This document shows, piece after piece, positions 50,870 to 59,816 of a stretch of 64,000 nucleotides of DNA. This DNA comes from Rhodothermales bacterium (GTDB lineage Bacteria; Bacteroidota; Rhodothermia; Rhodothermales; JANQRZ01), in NCBI GenBank assembly GCA_039944855.1, contig JBDUXZ010000024.1, positions 186,001 to 250,000 of the forward strand. Reading direction: 5' to 3'. How positions within the stretch are numbered: the first letter of the stretch is position 1; every line of letters starts with the position of its first letter. Made by a program: the position numbers and the translations under genes. Under the pieces are notes generated by a model. It saw only the letters and a program-made list of their open reading frames with translations. It was not told the origin of the DNA and ran no database searches.

Positions 50870-53689
50870 GTGTCCATCCCCACCGCGCTCCCCGGCGGTC
50901 TCGATGTCGAGGCCGAAGGGTCCGGCATCTCCGCCCCGCTCTCCCGCCACGTCAACCTCCTCGGCGCGCTCCTCGGCCGTGCCGTCCGCGAGCGCTACGG
51001 CGACGCCACGTTCGACCTCATCGAACGGCTCCGCGCGCTCTGCCGCGACGCGGACGCGGGGCCGCAGCAGCTCGACGAGGCCGCGCGCCTCGTCGCCGAG
51101 CAGCCGCTGGAGCGGCTGAGCGCGCTGCTCCGCGCGTTTACGACGTTTTTCCACCTCGTCAACAAAGCCGAGCAGCTCGAAATCCTCCGCATCAACCGCG
51201 AGCGGGCGCGGTCCGCCGACGCCGAGCACCCGCGTGGCGAGTCCGTCGCCGAAGTCGTCCACCGGCTCCGTGCCGAGGGCCGCTCGCTCGACGACGTGCT
51301 CGCGCTCGTCGGCCGGCTCGACATCCAGCCGACGCTGACGGCGCACCCGACCGAGGCCCGCCGCCGCAGCATCCTCTACCACCAGCAGCGCATCGCCGAG
51401 CTCCTCGAAGGGCTCCGCGCGGCGGACACGACGCCGGCCGAAGAGGACGCGCTCGTGCGCGAGATCGAGAACGCGATCCGCCTCCTCCTCGCCACCGACG
51501 AGATCCGGCCCGCCGCCGTGACCGTCGAGGACGAGGTGCGGAATGGGCTCTACTTCGTCGCCACGAGCATCTGGCAGACGATCCCGCGCATCCACGCCGA
51601 CCTCCGCCGCTCGCTCCGCGCCGAGTTCGGCGACGAGGCGGAGGGTGCCGATATCCCGCCGTTCCTCCGCTACCGCTCGTGGATCGGCGGCGACCGCGAC
51701 GGGAATCCCCGCGTCACGGCCGACGTGACGGCGTGGACGCTGCGGGCCCACCGCGAGGACGCCCTCCGCCTCCACCGCCGCGCCCTCGACGACCTCCGCC
51801 TCGTCCTCTCCGTCTCCGACCGGCAGGCCAGCGGCTTCGACGCCCTCCGCGCATCCATCGACGCCGACCGCGCCCTCGTGGACCTCGACGAGCGGCGGTG
51901 GCGGCAGAACGCGCACGAGCCCGTGCGCCTAAAGATCTCGCTGATGGAGGCCAAGCTCGACCGGCTCCTCGCCGAGTCCCAGGCGCCCGCCGCCGAGCCG
52001 CTCGCCTACAGCGCCGCCGACTTCCGTGCCGACCTCGGCCTCCTCGCCGGCGCCCTCCGCGCCGCCGGGCTCGACGCGCTCGCCGACGACGGCCCGCTCG
52101 CCGACCTCATCGTGCAAGCCGAGACGTTCGGCTTCCACCTCGCCGCGCTCGACCTCCGCCAGCACAGCCGCGTCCACGAAGCCGCCGTCGCCGACCTCCT
52201 CCGCCTCGCCGGCGTCGAGGACGACTACGCCGCGCTCGGTGAGGACGCCCGGCTGGAGGTGCTGGCGCAGGAACTGCGAAACCCGCGCCCGCTCCTCCCG
52301 AGCGGGGCCGACCTCGGGAAGGAGACACGCGACGTGCTCGACGTGCTCGCGGTGGCGCGGCGCGCGCTCGACCGCGAGCCGGAGAGCATCGGCTCGTACA
52401 TCATCTCGATGACCGACGCCGTGAGCGACGTGCTCGAAGTCCTCCTCCTGCTCCAAGAGGCGGGGCTGTGGCGGATGCAGCGCGACGGCGCCGTGACGTG
52501 CCCCGTCGATGTCGTTCCGCTCCTTGAAACGATCGCCGATCTGGAGCATGGCGAGGCCCTGCTCGCGAAGCTTTTCAGCCACCCGATCTACGTCCGCCAG
52601 CTCGTCGCGCGCGGGCGGATGCAGGAGGTGATGCTCGGCTACTCGGACTCGAACAAGGACGGCGGCTACTGGCAGGCGAACTGGGCGCTGCACAAGGCGC
52701 AGGGCGCGATCTCCCGCGTGTGTCACCGCTTCGGGCTCGACCTCCGGCTGTTCCACGGGCGAGGCGGGACCGTCGGGCGCGGCGGCGGCCGGGCGAACCA
52801 GGCGATCCGCGCGATGCCGCCCGAGTCGCAGAGCGGCCGGATCCGCTTCACCGAGCAGGGCGAAGTGATCTCGTTCCGCTACGCCCTCCCCGGCATCGCC
52901 CGGCGCCACCTCGAGCAGATCGTCCACGCCCAACTCGGCGCCCTCGCCGACGCGCCGCCCGCCGACTCCCCCGTCTTCGCCGGCCCGACAAATGACGACC
53001 GCCGCGCCTTCATGCACACGTCTGCCAGAGCGTCGATGCGTGCCTACCGCGATCTCATCGACGCGCCGGAGTTCTGGCCGTGGTACCTCGCTGCGACGCC
53101 CATCGAGCACATCGCCGGGCTCCCGATGGCCTCGCGCCCGATCTCGCGCAAGGCCGCCAGCGAGGTCGATTTCGACGGCCTCCGCGCGATCCCGTGGGTG
53201 TTCGCATGGACGCAGCCGCGCTACGGCGTTCCCGGCTGGTACGGCGTCGGGACGGCGTTCGAGGAAGCGCTCGGCGCGGGCGATGTGGACGTCGACCGGC
53301 TCCGCGCGATCCACGCCGAGTGGCCGTTCTTCCAGGCCGTCGTGGCGAACGCGCTCCGCGAGATGGCGCGGGCCCGCCTCGTGATTGCCGCCCGCTACGC
53401 CGCGCTCGCCGACGAGCCCGTGCACAAGCGCATCAACGCCGAGTTCGAGCGGACGGAGCGCGCGCTCCTCGCCGTCGCCGGGCAGGACGACTTGCTCAGC
53501 CACAGCCCCGTCATCGAGAAGTCGATCCGCTTGCGGAACCCGTACACCGACGTGTTGAACCTGGTCCAACTCGAACTCATGCAGCGCTGGCGCGGCGGTG
53601 GAGCCACGGGCGACGACGCCGAGGCGTTGCGCGAGGCGCTCTTCGTCTCCGTTAACGGCATCGCCGCCGCCATGCAGAGCACGGGGTAG
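50870..53689 (+). CDS. ppc: phosphoenolpyruvate carboxylase
   Basis: The product is 939 residues, standard PEPC length. Signatures: VLTAHPTEARRRSI-type motif (TLTAHPTEARRR), GYSDSNKDGGYWQA and FHGRGGTVGRGGG. It makes oxaloacetate from PEP and bicarbonate and replenishes the TCA cycle. GTG 50870 is chosen over the TTG at 50843, which overlaps the promoter box. It is a single-gene unit, with ppdK elsewhere in the window. Confidence 0.97.
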   Translation: MSIPTALPGGLDVEAEGSGISAPLSRHVNLLGALLGRAVRERYGDATFDLIERLRALCRDADAGPQQLDEAARLVAEQPLERLSALLRAFTTFFHLVNKAEQLEILRINRERARSADAEHPRGESVAEVVHRLRAEGRSLDDVLALVGRLDIQPTLTAHPTEARRRSILYHQQRIAELLEGLRAADTTPAEEDALVREIENAIRLLLATDEIRPAAVTVEDEVRNGLYFVATSIWQTIPRIHADLRRSLRAEFGDEAEGADIPPFLRYRSWIGGDRDGNPRVTADVTAWTLRAHREDALRLHRRALDDLRLVLSVSDRQASGFDALRASIDADRALVDLDERRWRQNAHEPVRLKISLMEAKLDRLLAESQAPAAEPLAYSAADFRADLGLLAGALRAAGLDALADDGPLADLIVQAETFGFHLAALDLRQHSRVHEAAVADLLRLAGVEDDYAALGEDARLEVLAQELRNPRPLLPSGADLGKETRDVLDVLAVARRALDREPESIGSYIISMTDAVSDVLEVLLLLQEAGLWRMQRDGAVTCPVDVVPLLETIADLEHGEALLAKLFSHPIYVRQLVARGRMQEVMLGYSDSNKDGGYWQANWALHKAQGAISRVCHRFGLDLRLFHGRGGTVGRGGGRANQAIRAMPPESQSGRIRFTEQGEVISFRYALPGIARRHLEQIVHAQLGALADAPPADSPVFAGPTNDDRRAFMHTSARASMRAYRDLIDAPEFWPWYLAATPIEHIAGLPMASRPISRKAASEVDFDGLRAIPWVFAWTQPRYGVPGWYGVGTAFEEALGAGDVDVDRLRAIHAEWPFFQAVVANALREMARARLVIAARYAALADEPVHKRINAEFERTERALLAVAGQDDLLSHSPVIEKSIRLRNPYTDVLNLVQLELMQRWRGGGATGDDAEALREALFVSVNGIAAAMQSTG

Positions 53690-53783
53690 GGGAGGACCGG
53701 CGAATCGAACGCCACCGTGTGGCGACGCGATGACGAAAACCGAGGGGTGGGCATGTCGAGGCTAACGATGAGTAGCGCGGACG

Positions 53784-53791
53784 TATCTTCG
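53784..53791 (+). promoter_or_regulatory. -7 box of the 53815 gene
   Basis: TATCTTCG lies 31 bp before the ATG. Confidence 0.5.
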
Positions 53792-53814
53792 CGGGCTCAC
53801 GGTTTCATCCCCCT

Positions 53815-54831
53815 ATGCCTCGCCTCCTCATGGTACCGCGTTCGTCTGTCGGCCTCGCTGTCTTCGCGCTGATCACTGCGCTCACCGTTCCCGCTTCGGC
53901 CCAGCCGGACACGACCACGACCTCGCCCGAGGTCGTCATCGGGAAAGTGGTCGCGCCGCCGAGCGTTGCGCCTGTGGCGGTTGCCGTCGTCGCCTACTGG
54001 GAGAAGGGAAGCGAGCGGACTGTGGTGGTCGAGCAGGGTAAAAACCACTACGCGAATGGGGCTCTCGTTTCGGCCGACTCCTCCACGATGACGTATCGCG
54101 TCGTGGTCGAGGCGGAGGCGACGGATCACTACCTCGTCCGCTGGATCCCCGTGGCCTACGCCTCCTCCGATCCCGTGGACGATATGCTACGCGACGTGGA
54201 CGCCGAACTCGTGGCCCAGCTCGACGAGGAGGGCTACCTCATTCGCACCAACGAACTGGGGACGTTCGAGGCGCTCGAAAACATCGAGACGGTGCGGGCG
54301 CTTTCGGCCTCGGTGCTCGATGCCCTCACGCAGGGTGAGGAAGATCCTGAGATACGGGACAAGATGCGCGAGTTCATGGACAAGCTAGGCGGCGCCGAGT
54401 TCGTGATGCAGAAGACGATCGAGCCCATCCTTCTTTACTACCAGCCCTATGGCTACGAGTGGTCGACGGCCTCGCAAGCGTACCATGAGGAGCTCCCGAT
54501 GCCCGGTGGGGGCGGGACCGTCGCCGCGCCCGGGACGGTGAAGGCGACGGACGTAGATGAGGAGAAGGGCACGTTCCGGCTCACGAACCGCATCGTCGCC
54601 GATCCGCAGTCGCTCCGCGAAGGCGTCATCGATCTGCTCGCCCTGGCGGGCACCCCGCGTGAGGACCTCGTGCGTGAGATGGAGGGGTACCGGTTCGATA
54701 TGCGCGACGAGAACGTGTTCGTAATCGACTACGTCGATGGGATCGTGCAGACGCTCGATCGGATGCGGATCGTGGAGGTTGCAGGCGACCGTCGTGAGCA
54801 GTTCGTCACCGTCCGGGTCATCAGCGAGTAG
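53815..54831 (+). CDS. exported hypothetical protein, 338 aa
   Basis: I do not recognise a family. A signal peptide covers about 1-29 (ends VPASAQ). The mature part contains a beta-rich segment (PEVVIGKVVAPPSVAPVAVAVVAYWEKG, TMTYRVVVEAEATDHYLVRWIPV), a helical middle (VDDMLRDVDAELVAQLDEEGYL, VLDALTQGEEDPEIRDKMREFMDKLGGAEFVMQ) and a further beta region. It stands alone between ppc and the helicase leader. An envelope role is likely from the signal only. Confidence 0.7.
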   Translation: MPRLLMVPRSSVGLAVFALITALTVPASAQPDTTTTSPEVVIGKVVAPPSVAPVAVAVVAYWEKGSERTVVVEQGKNHYANGALVSADSSTMTYRVVVEAEATDHYLVRWIPVAYASSDPVDDMLRDVDAELVAQLDEEGYLIRTNELGTFEALENIETVRALSASVLDALTQGEEDPEIRDKMREFMDKLGGAEFVMQKTIEPILLYYQPYGYEWSTASQAYHEELPMPGGGGTVAAPGTVKATDVDEEKGTFRLTNRIVADPQSLREGVIDLLALAGTPREDLVREMEGYRFDMRDENVFVIDYVDGIVQTLDRMRIVEVAGDRREQFVTVRVISE

Positions 54832-55248
54832 ACGCTCGGGCGGGCCTGGGAGGACGGTCGGGCATGCGTGGGCGCGCATAAACGACGCGGCGAGTTCGCG
54901 CCATCTTCCGTCGCGTCGTATAGGCGATGTGCAAGCGGGCACGTACTTTGCCTGTACGTGATTCCCACGCCGTTCCCGGTTCATCTCTCGTCTCGGAAGC
55001 GGAAATTTTTAGACTCGCTTCTCGAGATCGCCCCCTCTGGCTCTCCCTGAGCCCCGGCCCCTCTACTCCGGGATCCCTGCACCGTGTTGAGCACCGTGCA
55101 GGCACGCCCGCCGATCTGGCAGAGATTATCTCGCGCAGATCGAGAGGTTCGTACCCCTGATTTCAGGCTCGTACGACGTCCCCGACAGCGCAGCTTTGCT
55201 CGCGAAGCCCCGGCTCAAGCCGCACGCCTTCGCATCAGCCCTCTTTGT
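54832..55248 (+). promoter_or_regulatory. 417-nt non-coding region, probable long leader of the helicase gene
   Basis: The only promoter-like box is TACTTTGC at 54944-54951, which would give a leader of about 290 nt. The leader holds an A/T-rich GAAATTTTTAG stretch near 55000 and a hairpin with CTGCAC and GTGCAG arms near 55078-55103. A 77-codon frame at 54927 has no coding features. Long structured leaders are typical of cold-induced DEAD-box helicase genes. Confidence 0.45.
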
Positions 55249-56517
55249 ATGACCACGTTCCACTCGCTCGGCCTCTCCGACTCCCTCCTTCGCGGCGTCG
55301 TCGACGCCGGCTACACCACGCCCACGCCGATCCAGGCAGCGGCGATTCCTACGGCCCTCTCCGGTAGAGATCTCACCGGCTGCGCGCAGACCGGAACCGG
55401 CAAGACCGCTGCCTTCGTGCTGCCGATGCTCGACCGTCTCGCGGCGAATCCTTCTCAGGCGAAGCGGCGGCCCGTCCGCGCCCTCGTCGTCGCCCCGACG
55501 CGCGAGCTCGCGCTGCAGGTCGAAGCGGCCGTCCGCACCTACGGCAAGTTCACGGGCCTCCGCAGCGTCGCCATCTTCGGCGGCGTCGGAATGGGGCCGC
55601 AACTCCAAGCCTTGCAGCGCGGCGTCGACATCGTCAGCGCGACGCCGGGCCGCCTGCTCGACCACATCGGGCGCGGTACGCTCGACCTCTCCCGTGTCGA
55701 GGTTCTCGTACTCGACGAGGCCGACCGGATGTTCGACATGGGCTTCATCAACGACGTGCGGAAGATCGTCGCGAAACTCCCGCGCGAGCGGCAGACGCTG
55801 CTGTTCTCGGCGACGATGCCGCCCGCGATTCAGGAGCTCGCCGCGAGCATCCAGCGCAAGCCCGAGTTCGTCGAGGTCGGCCAGCGGCGGAACCCGGCGG
55901 AGTCGGTCACGCAGTACATCTACCCCGTCGCGCAGACGCAGAAGATGGACCTCCTGCTCCACGTCCTCCAGACCGAGGCCGTCGAGAACGTGCTCGTGTT
56001 CTCGCGGACGAAGCACCGCGCCAACCGGATCACGAAGAAGCTCGAGCAGCGCGGCTTCGCTGCCGCCGCGATTCACTCGAACCGCTCGCAGAACCAGCGC
56101 CAGCGCGCCCTCGCCGACTTCAAGCGCGGCGACGTCAAAGTCCTTGTGGCTACCGACATCGCCGCCCGTGGGATCGATGTGGACGGGATCTCGCACGTGG
56201 TCAACTTCGACACGCCGAACATGGCCGAGGATTACATCCACCGCATCGGCCGCACCGGCCGCGCCGACGCCACGGGCGACGCGCTCACGTTCGTCTCGGC
56301 CGACGAGGAGGACTACCTCCGCAACATCGAGAAGCACACCGGCCGCCGCTTCGAGCGCAGCACCTACGCCGACTTCGACTACACCGCGCGCGGCGAGGCC
56401 GAGCCGCCCCCGGCTCGCTCCAGCAACGGGCGCGGCGGATCGTCCTCCCGCAACGGGGGCCGTCCAAAGTCGCAGGGCGGCGGGCAGCCGAAGTCGAAGC
56501 AGCGCCGCCGGCGGTAG
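55249..56517 (+). CDS. rhlE: DEAD-box RNA helicase, RhlE type
   Basis: The product is 422 residues. Motifs: Q motif (FHSLGLSDSLLRGV, TPTPIQAAAIP), AQTGTGKT, PTRELALQ, DEAD, SAT, and HRIGRTGRAD. The C-terminus is a basic, low-complexity tail (SSNGRGG..., KSKQRRRR) for RNA binding. It unwinds RNA structure, often in ribosome assembly or cold adaptation. ATG 55249 is chosen because the upstream part of the open frame (from 55084) has no helicase features. Confidence 0.94.
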   Translation: MTTFHSLGLSDSLLRGVVDAGYTTPTPIQAAAIPTALSGRDLTGCAQTGTGKTAAFVLPMLDRLAANPSQAKRRPVRALVVAPTRELALQVEAAVRTYGKFTGLRSVAIFGGVGMGPQLQALQRGVDIVSATPGRLLDHIGRGTLDLSRVEVLVLDEADRMFDMGFINDVRKIVAKLPRERQTLLFSATMPPAIQELAASIQRKPEFVEVGQRRNPAESVTQYIYPVAQTQKMDLLLHVLQTEAVENVLVFSRTKHRANRITKKLEQRGFAAAAIHSNRSQNQRQRALADFKRGDVKVLVATDIAARGIDVDGISHVVNFDTPNMAEDYIHRIGRTGRADATGDALTFVSADEEDYLRNIEKHTGRRFERSTYADFDYTARGEAEPPPARSSNGRGGSSSRNGGRPKSQGGGQPKSKQRRRR

Positions 56518-56560
56518 CGGGTTTCGCCGAGGATTCCCGACGCTCGGCCCGCGGCCTTCG

Positions 56561-56570
56561 TACCTTTTTG
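56561..56570 (+). promoter_or_regulatory. -7-like box upstream of ettA
   Basis: TACCTTTTTG lies 73 bp before the GTG start; a palindromic repeat lies between. Confidence 0.35.
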
Positions 56571-56578
56571 CACCGTCC

Positions 56579-56606
56579 GTAGGGGCGCAGCATGCTGTGC
56601 CCCTAC
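56579..56606. repeat. GTAGGGGC-type palindromic repeat, copy 3
   Basis: This 28-bp hairpin has a CATG centre. An ATG at 56592 inside it is in frame with ettA, so the repeat offers a spurious alternative start. Confidence 0.85.
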
Positions 56607-56633
56607 GCCATTTCCACCGACCCCGACCCCGAC

Positions 56634-58304
56634 GTGAGCGACCAGAAAATCATCTTCTCCGCCGTCGGCGTGAGCAAGAGCTACCGCCCCGGCCAGTACG
56701 TCCTCAAGGACATCTACCTCTCCTTCTTCTACGGCGCCAAGATCGGCGTGCTCGGGCTCAACGGCGCGGGCAAGTCGTCGCTCCTCCGCATCATCGCGGG
56801 GCTCGACCCGAAGTATGACGGGACGATTCAGTCGGACAAGGGCATCACGTTCGGCTACCTCCCGCAGGAGCCGGAGCTCGACGCGGCGAAGACCGTCCGC
56901 GAGGTCGTCGAGGAAGGGGCGAAAGAGGCCGTCGGGCTGATGAAGGCCTATGAGGCCGTGAGCGCCCGCTTCGCCGAGGAGGACGCCGACTTCGACGCCC
57001 TCATGGAGGAGCAGGGCAAGCTGCAGGAGAAGATCGACCACCTCGACGCGTGGGACATCGACTCCAAACTGGAGATGGCGATGGACGCGCTCCGCTGCCC
57101 GCCGCCCGAGACGCCGATTCCCGTCCTCTCCGGCGGCGAGCGACGCCGCGTCGCGCTCGTCCGCCTCCTCCTCCAACGGCCCGACGTGCTCCTGCTCGAC
57201 GAGCCGACGAACCACCTCGATGCCGAGAGCGTGGCGTGGCTCGAAGGCCACCTCGAGCAGTACGAAGGCACCGTCATCGCCGTGACGCACGACCGCTACT
57301 TCCTCGACAACGTCGCCGGCTGGATCCTCGAACTCGATCGCGGCAAGGGCATCCCGTTCGAGGGCAACTACTCGTCGTGGCTGGAGCAGAAGCAGGGCCG
57401 GCTCGCCATCGAAGAGAAGCAGGCGTCGAAGCGGCAGAAGGCGCTCCAGCGCGAACTCGAATGGGTGCGGCAGAACGCGAAGGGCCGCCGCGCCAAGAGC
57501 AAAGCCCGCATCGCGAACTACGAGCAGATGCTCCAAGAGCAGCAGGAGGGCCGCCACGAAGACGTCGAGATCTTCATCCCGCCGGGTCCCCGGCTCGGCG
57601 ACATCGTCGTCGAGGCGAAGGACGTGGCGAAGGGGTTCGGCGACCGGCTGCTCTACGAGGATCTTACCTTCAGCCTCCCGCCCGGCGGCATCGTCGGCAT
57701 CATCGGGCCGAACGGCGCGGGCAAGACGACGCTGTTCCGCATGATCACCGGGCAGGAAGAGCCGGACTCCGGCACGTTCAAAATCGGCGACACCGTCGAG
57801 CTCGGCTACATTGACCAGGACCGCCCGCTCGACCCGGAGAAGACGGTGTATCAGGAGATCACGGGCGGGACGGAGTTCATCCAGCTCGGCAACCGCGAGG
57901 TCAACGCCCGCGCCTACGTCGGCCGGTTCAACTTCGCAGGGCAGGACCAGCAGAAGAAGACGACGGAGCTCTCCGGCGGTGAGCGCAACCGCGTCCACCT
58001 CGCGAAGATGCTGAAGGAGGGCGCCAACGTCCTCCTCCTCGACGAGCCGACGAACGACCTCGACGTGAATACACTCCGCGCGCTCGAGGAGGCCCTCCTC
58101 AACTTCGCCGGCTGCGCCGTCGTGATCTCGCACGATCGCTGGTTCCTCGACCGCGTCGCCACGCACATCCTCGCGTTCGAGGGCGACAGCGAGGTCCGCT
58201 GGTTCCCCGGCAACTACTCGGAGTACGAAGAGGACCGCCACGCGCGACTCGGCTCGGCGGCCGACATCCCGAAACGGATCAAGTACCGCCAGCTCACGCG
58301 GTAA
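56634..58304 (+). CDS. ettA: ABC-F protein EttA, energy-dependent translational throttle
   Basis: The product is 556 residues, EttA length. Two ABC domains lack membrane parts: Walker A GLNGAGKSS and GPNGAGKTT, signature LSGGERRRVAL and LSGGERNRVHL, Walker B LLLLDEPTNHLD and LLLLDEPTNDLD. The opening DQKIIFSAVGVSKSY and VLKDIYLSFFYGAKIGVLGLNG is that of EttA. It binds the ribosomal E site and gates translation in response to ATP/ADP ratio. The GTG at 56634 gives the family N-terminus (MSDQKII). Confidence 0.95.
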   Translation: MSDQKIIFSAVGVSKSYRPGQYVLKDIYLSFFYGAKIGVLGLNGAGKSSLLRIIAGLDPKYDGTIQSDKGITFGYLPQEPELDAAKTVREVVEEGAKEAVGLMKAYEAVSARFAEEDADFDALMEEQGKLQEKIDHLDAWDIDSKLEMAMDALRCPPPETPIPVLSGGERRRVALVRLLLQRPDVLLLDEPTNHLDAESVAWLEGHLEQYEGTVIAVTHDRYFLDNVAGWILELDRGKGIPFEGNYSSWLEQKQGRLAIEEKQASKRQKALQRELEWVRQNAKGRRAKSKARIANYEQMLQEQQEGRHEDVEIFIPPGPRLGDIVVEAKDVAKGFGDRLLYEDLTFSLPPGGIVGIIGPNGAGKTTLFRMITGQEEPDSGTFKIGDTVELGYIDQDRPLDPEKTVYQEITGGTEFIQLGNREVNARAYVGRFNFAGQDQQKKTTELSGGERNRVHLAKMLKEGANVLLLDEPTNDLDVNTLRALEEALLNFAGCAVVISHDRWFLDRVATHILAFEGDSEVRWFPGNYSEYEEDRHARLGSAADIPKRIKYRQLTR

Positions 58305-58320
58305 TCAGCGCGGCGAACGA

Positions 58321-58362
58321 AACGAGCGGCCACGGGGGATTCCTTCCGTGGCCGCTCTCGTT
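58321..58362 (+). terminator. ettA terminator
   Basis: A stem pairing AACGA and GCGGCCACGG (58321-58335) with CCGTGGCCGC and TCGTT (58346-58362), with a 2-nt bulge, begins 17 nt after the ettA stop. Confidence 0.7.
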
Positions 58363-58398
58363 CATGCCCGTTGTGGTCGGGGTAAAGCGCGTGCGCCG

Positions 58399-58406
58399 TA
58401 TGCTTA
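58399..58406 (+). promoter_or_regulatory. -7-like box of the amine oxidase gene
   Basis: TATGCTTA lies 32 bp before the ATG. Confidence 0.3.
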
Positions 58407-58430
58407 CGAGGTCACCCGACTCCGACGCTC

Positions 58431-59792
58431 ATGGACACCTCGCTCTCGCGCCGCGCGTTCCTCAAGCACGCCGGCATGGCCGCCGCCGCGGCCCCGCTCC
58501 TGCTCCGTTCCCCGTTCATGGTGCGCAAGCCGCACGGCGTCGTCATCGGAGCGGGGCTGTCCGGGCTGGCGGCGGCGCACACGCTGCGCCGGGCCGGGTG
58601 GGACGTCACGGTGCTCGACGCGCGCAACCGGATTGGAGGGCGCGTCTTCTCCCACCGCTTCGCCGAAGCGCCCGACCTCGTCTGCGAACTCGGCGGAGAG
58701 TGGATCGGGTTGAGCCACGAGCGGATGCAATCGCTCTGTCACGAGTTTGGGCTCGACTTGAAGGATCACCGCTTCACCTTCTCCCTCATGCAGAACGGGA
58801 GTGTGCGTCGGCCCGACGCGTGGGGCTTCTCGCCGGAGGCCGTTGCCGCGTTCGAGCGGCTCCGCCACACCTTCGAGGGGCTCGACGAGGCGAGCGCGGC
58901 AGCGATGGACCGGGTCGATTGGTGGACGCTGCTCCAGGAAATCGGCTTTTCCCAAGATGACCTGCTCCTGCGCGACCTCATGGACTCGACCGACTTCGGC
59001 GAGTCGATCCGCCACGTCTCGGCCTATGCGGCGGCGGCCGAGTACTTCGAGTCGAGCCCGGACAACGAGATGGACTTCAAGATCGTCGGTGGCAACAGCC
59101 GGATCGTGAATGCCCTCGCGGACCGGGTCGGACGGGAGGCGATCCAACTAGGCCGATTCGTCACCGCGATCCGGCAGCGGGACGGGGGCGTGGAGGTGAC
59201 GGCAGGAGATAGGACCTTCACCGGCGATGCGTGTGTCTGCACGGTGCCGGCGCGGATGCTGACGGACATCGTATTCGATCCGCCGCTGCCCGAGGCGCAG
59301 ATTCAGGCCGCGCGGGCGTTGCAGTATGCTCGCATCGTCAAGAACCAGGTCCTCTTCGCCGAGCGGTTCTGGGGATCGGAGCCCTTCTCGCTCGTCAGCG
59401 ACGTCACCTCGCACTACTACTTCCACAGCACGAACGGGCAGGCGGGAGAGGCCGGCATCCTGTGTAGCTACGCCGTCGGCGAGAAGGCCGATCTCCTCGC
59501 CTCGCAGGGCGACGCACGCCGCCAGGCCATCATCACCGGGGAACTGATCCCGCTGGAGCCTCGGGCACCCGAACTGGCGCGCGGCATCGCCTCGTACGCG
59601 TGGCAGCGCGACCCGTACACGCGGGGCGCCTATGCCCTCTACCGGCCGGGGCAGTGGTTCACGGTGCGGCCTCTCCTGGCAGAGCCGCACGGCAAAGTCG
59701 TCTTCGCGGGCGAGCACCTCGCGGACTGGCAGGGCTTCATGGAAGGGGCCGTCAACACCGGCGAGGACGCCGCTACGATGCTACTCGACTGA
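58431..59792 (+). CDS. Tat-exported flavin monoamine oxidase family protein
   Basis: The product is 453 residues. A twin-arginine signal SRRAFLKHAG with an Ala-rich core starts the protein, so it is exported folded with FAD. The Rossmann motif VVIGAGLSGLAAAHTLRRAG and the RIGGRVF follow-up, and the C-terminal FAGEHLADWQGFMEGAVNTGEDAA, define the amine oxidase family. Substrate is unknown; the family oxidises amines, polyamines or amino acids. Confidence 0.92.
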   Translation: MDTSLSRRAFLKHAGMAAAAAPLLLRSPFMVRKPHGVVIGAGLSGLAAAHTLRRAGWDVTVLDARNRIGGRVFSHRFAEAPDLVCELGGEWIGLSHERMQSLCHEFGLDLKDHRFTFSLMQNGSVRRPDAWGFSPEAVAAFERLRHTFEGLDEASAAAMDRVDWWTLLQEIGFSQDDLLLRDLMDSTDFGESIRHVSAYAAAAEYFESSPDNEMDFKIVGGNSRIVNALADRVGREAIQLGRFVTAIRQRDGGVEVTAGDRTFTGDACVCTVPARMLTDIVFDPPLPEAQIQAARALQYARIVKNQVLFAERFWGSEPFSLVSDVTSHYYFHSTNGQAGEAGILCSYAVGEKADLLASQGDARRQAIITGELIPLEPRAPELARGIASYAWQRDPYTRGAYALYRPGQWFTVRPLLAEPHGKVVFAGEHLADWQGFMEGAVNTGEDAATMLLD

Positions 59793-59816
59793 CTCGACCC
59801 CGTCTGAGCGGTGGGG

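Noticed and set aside
54927-55160. 77-codon frame in the helicase leader
   Set aside because: The frame has no domain, signal or codon bias and overlaps a promoter-like box.
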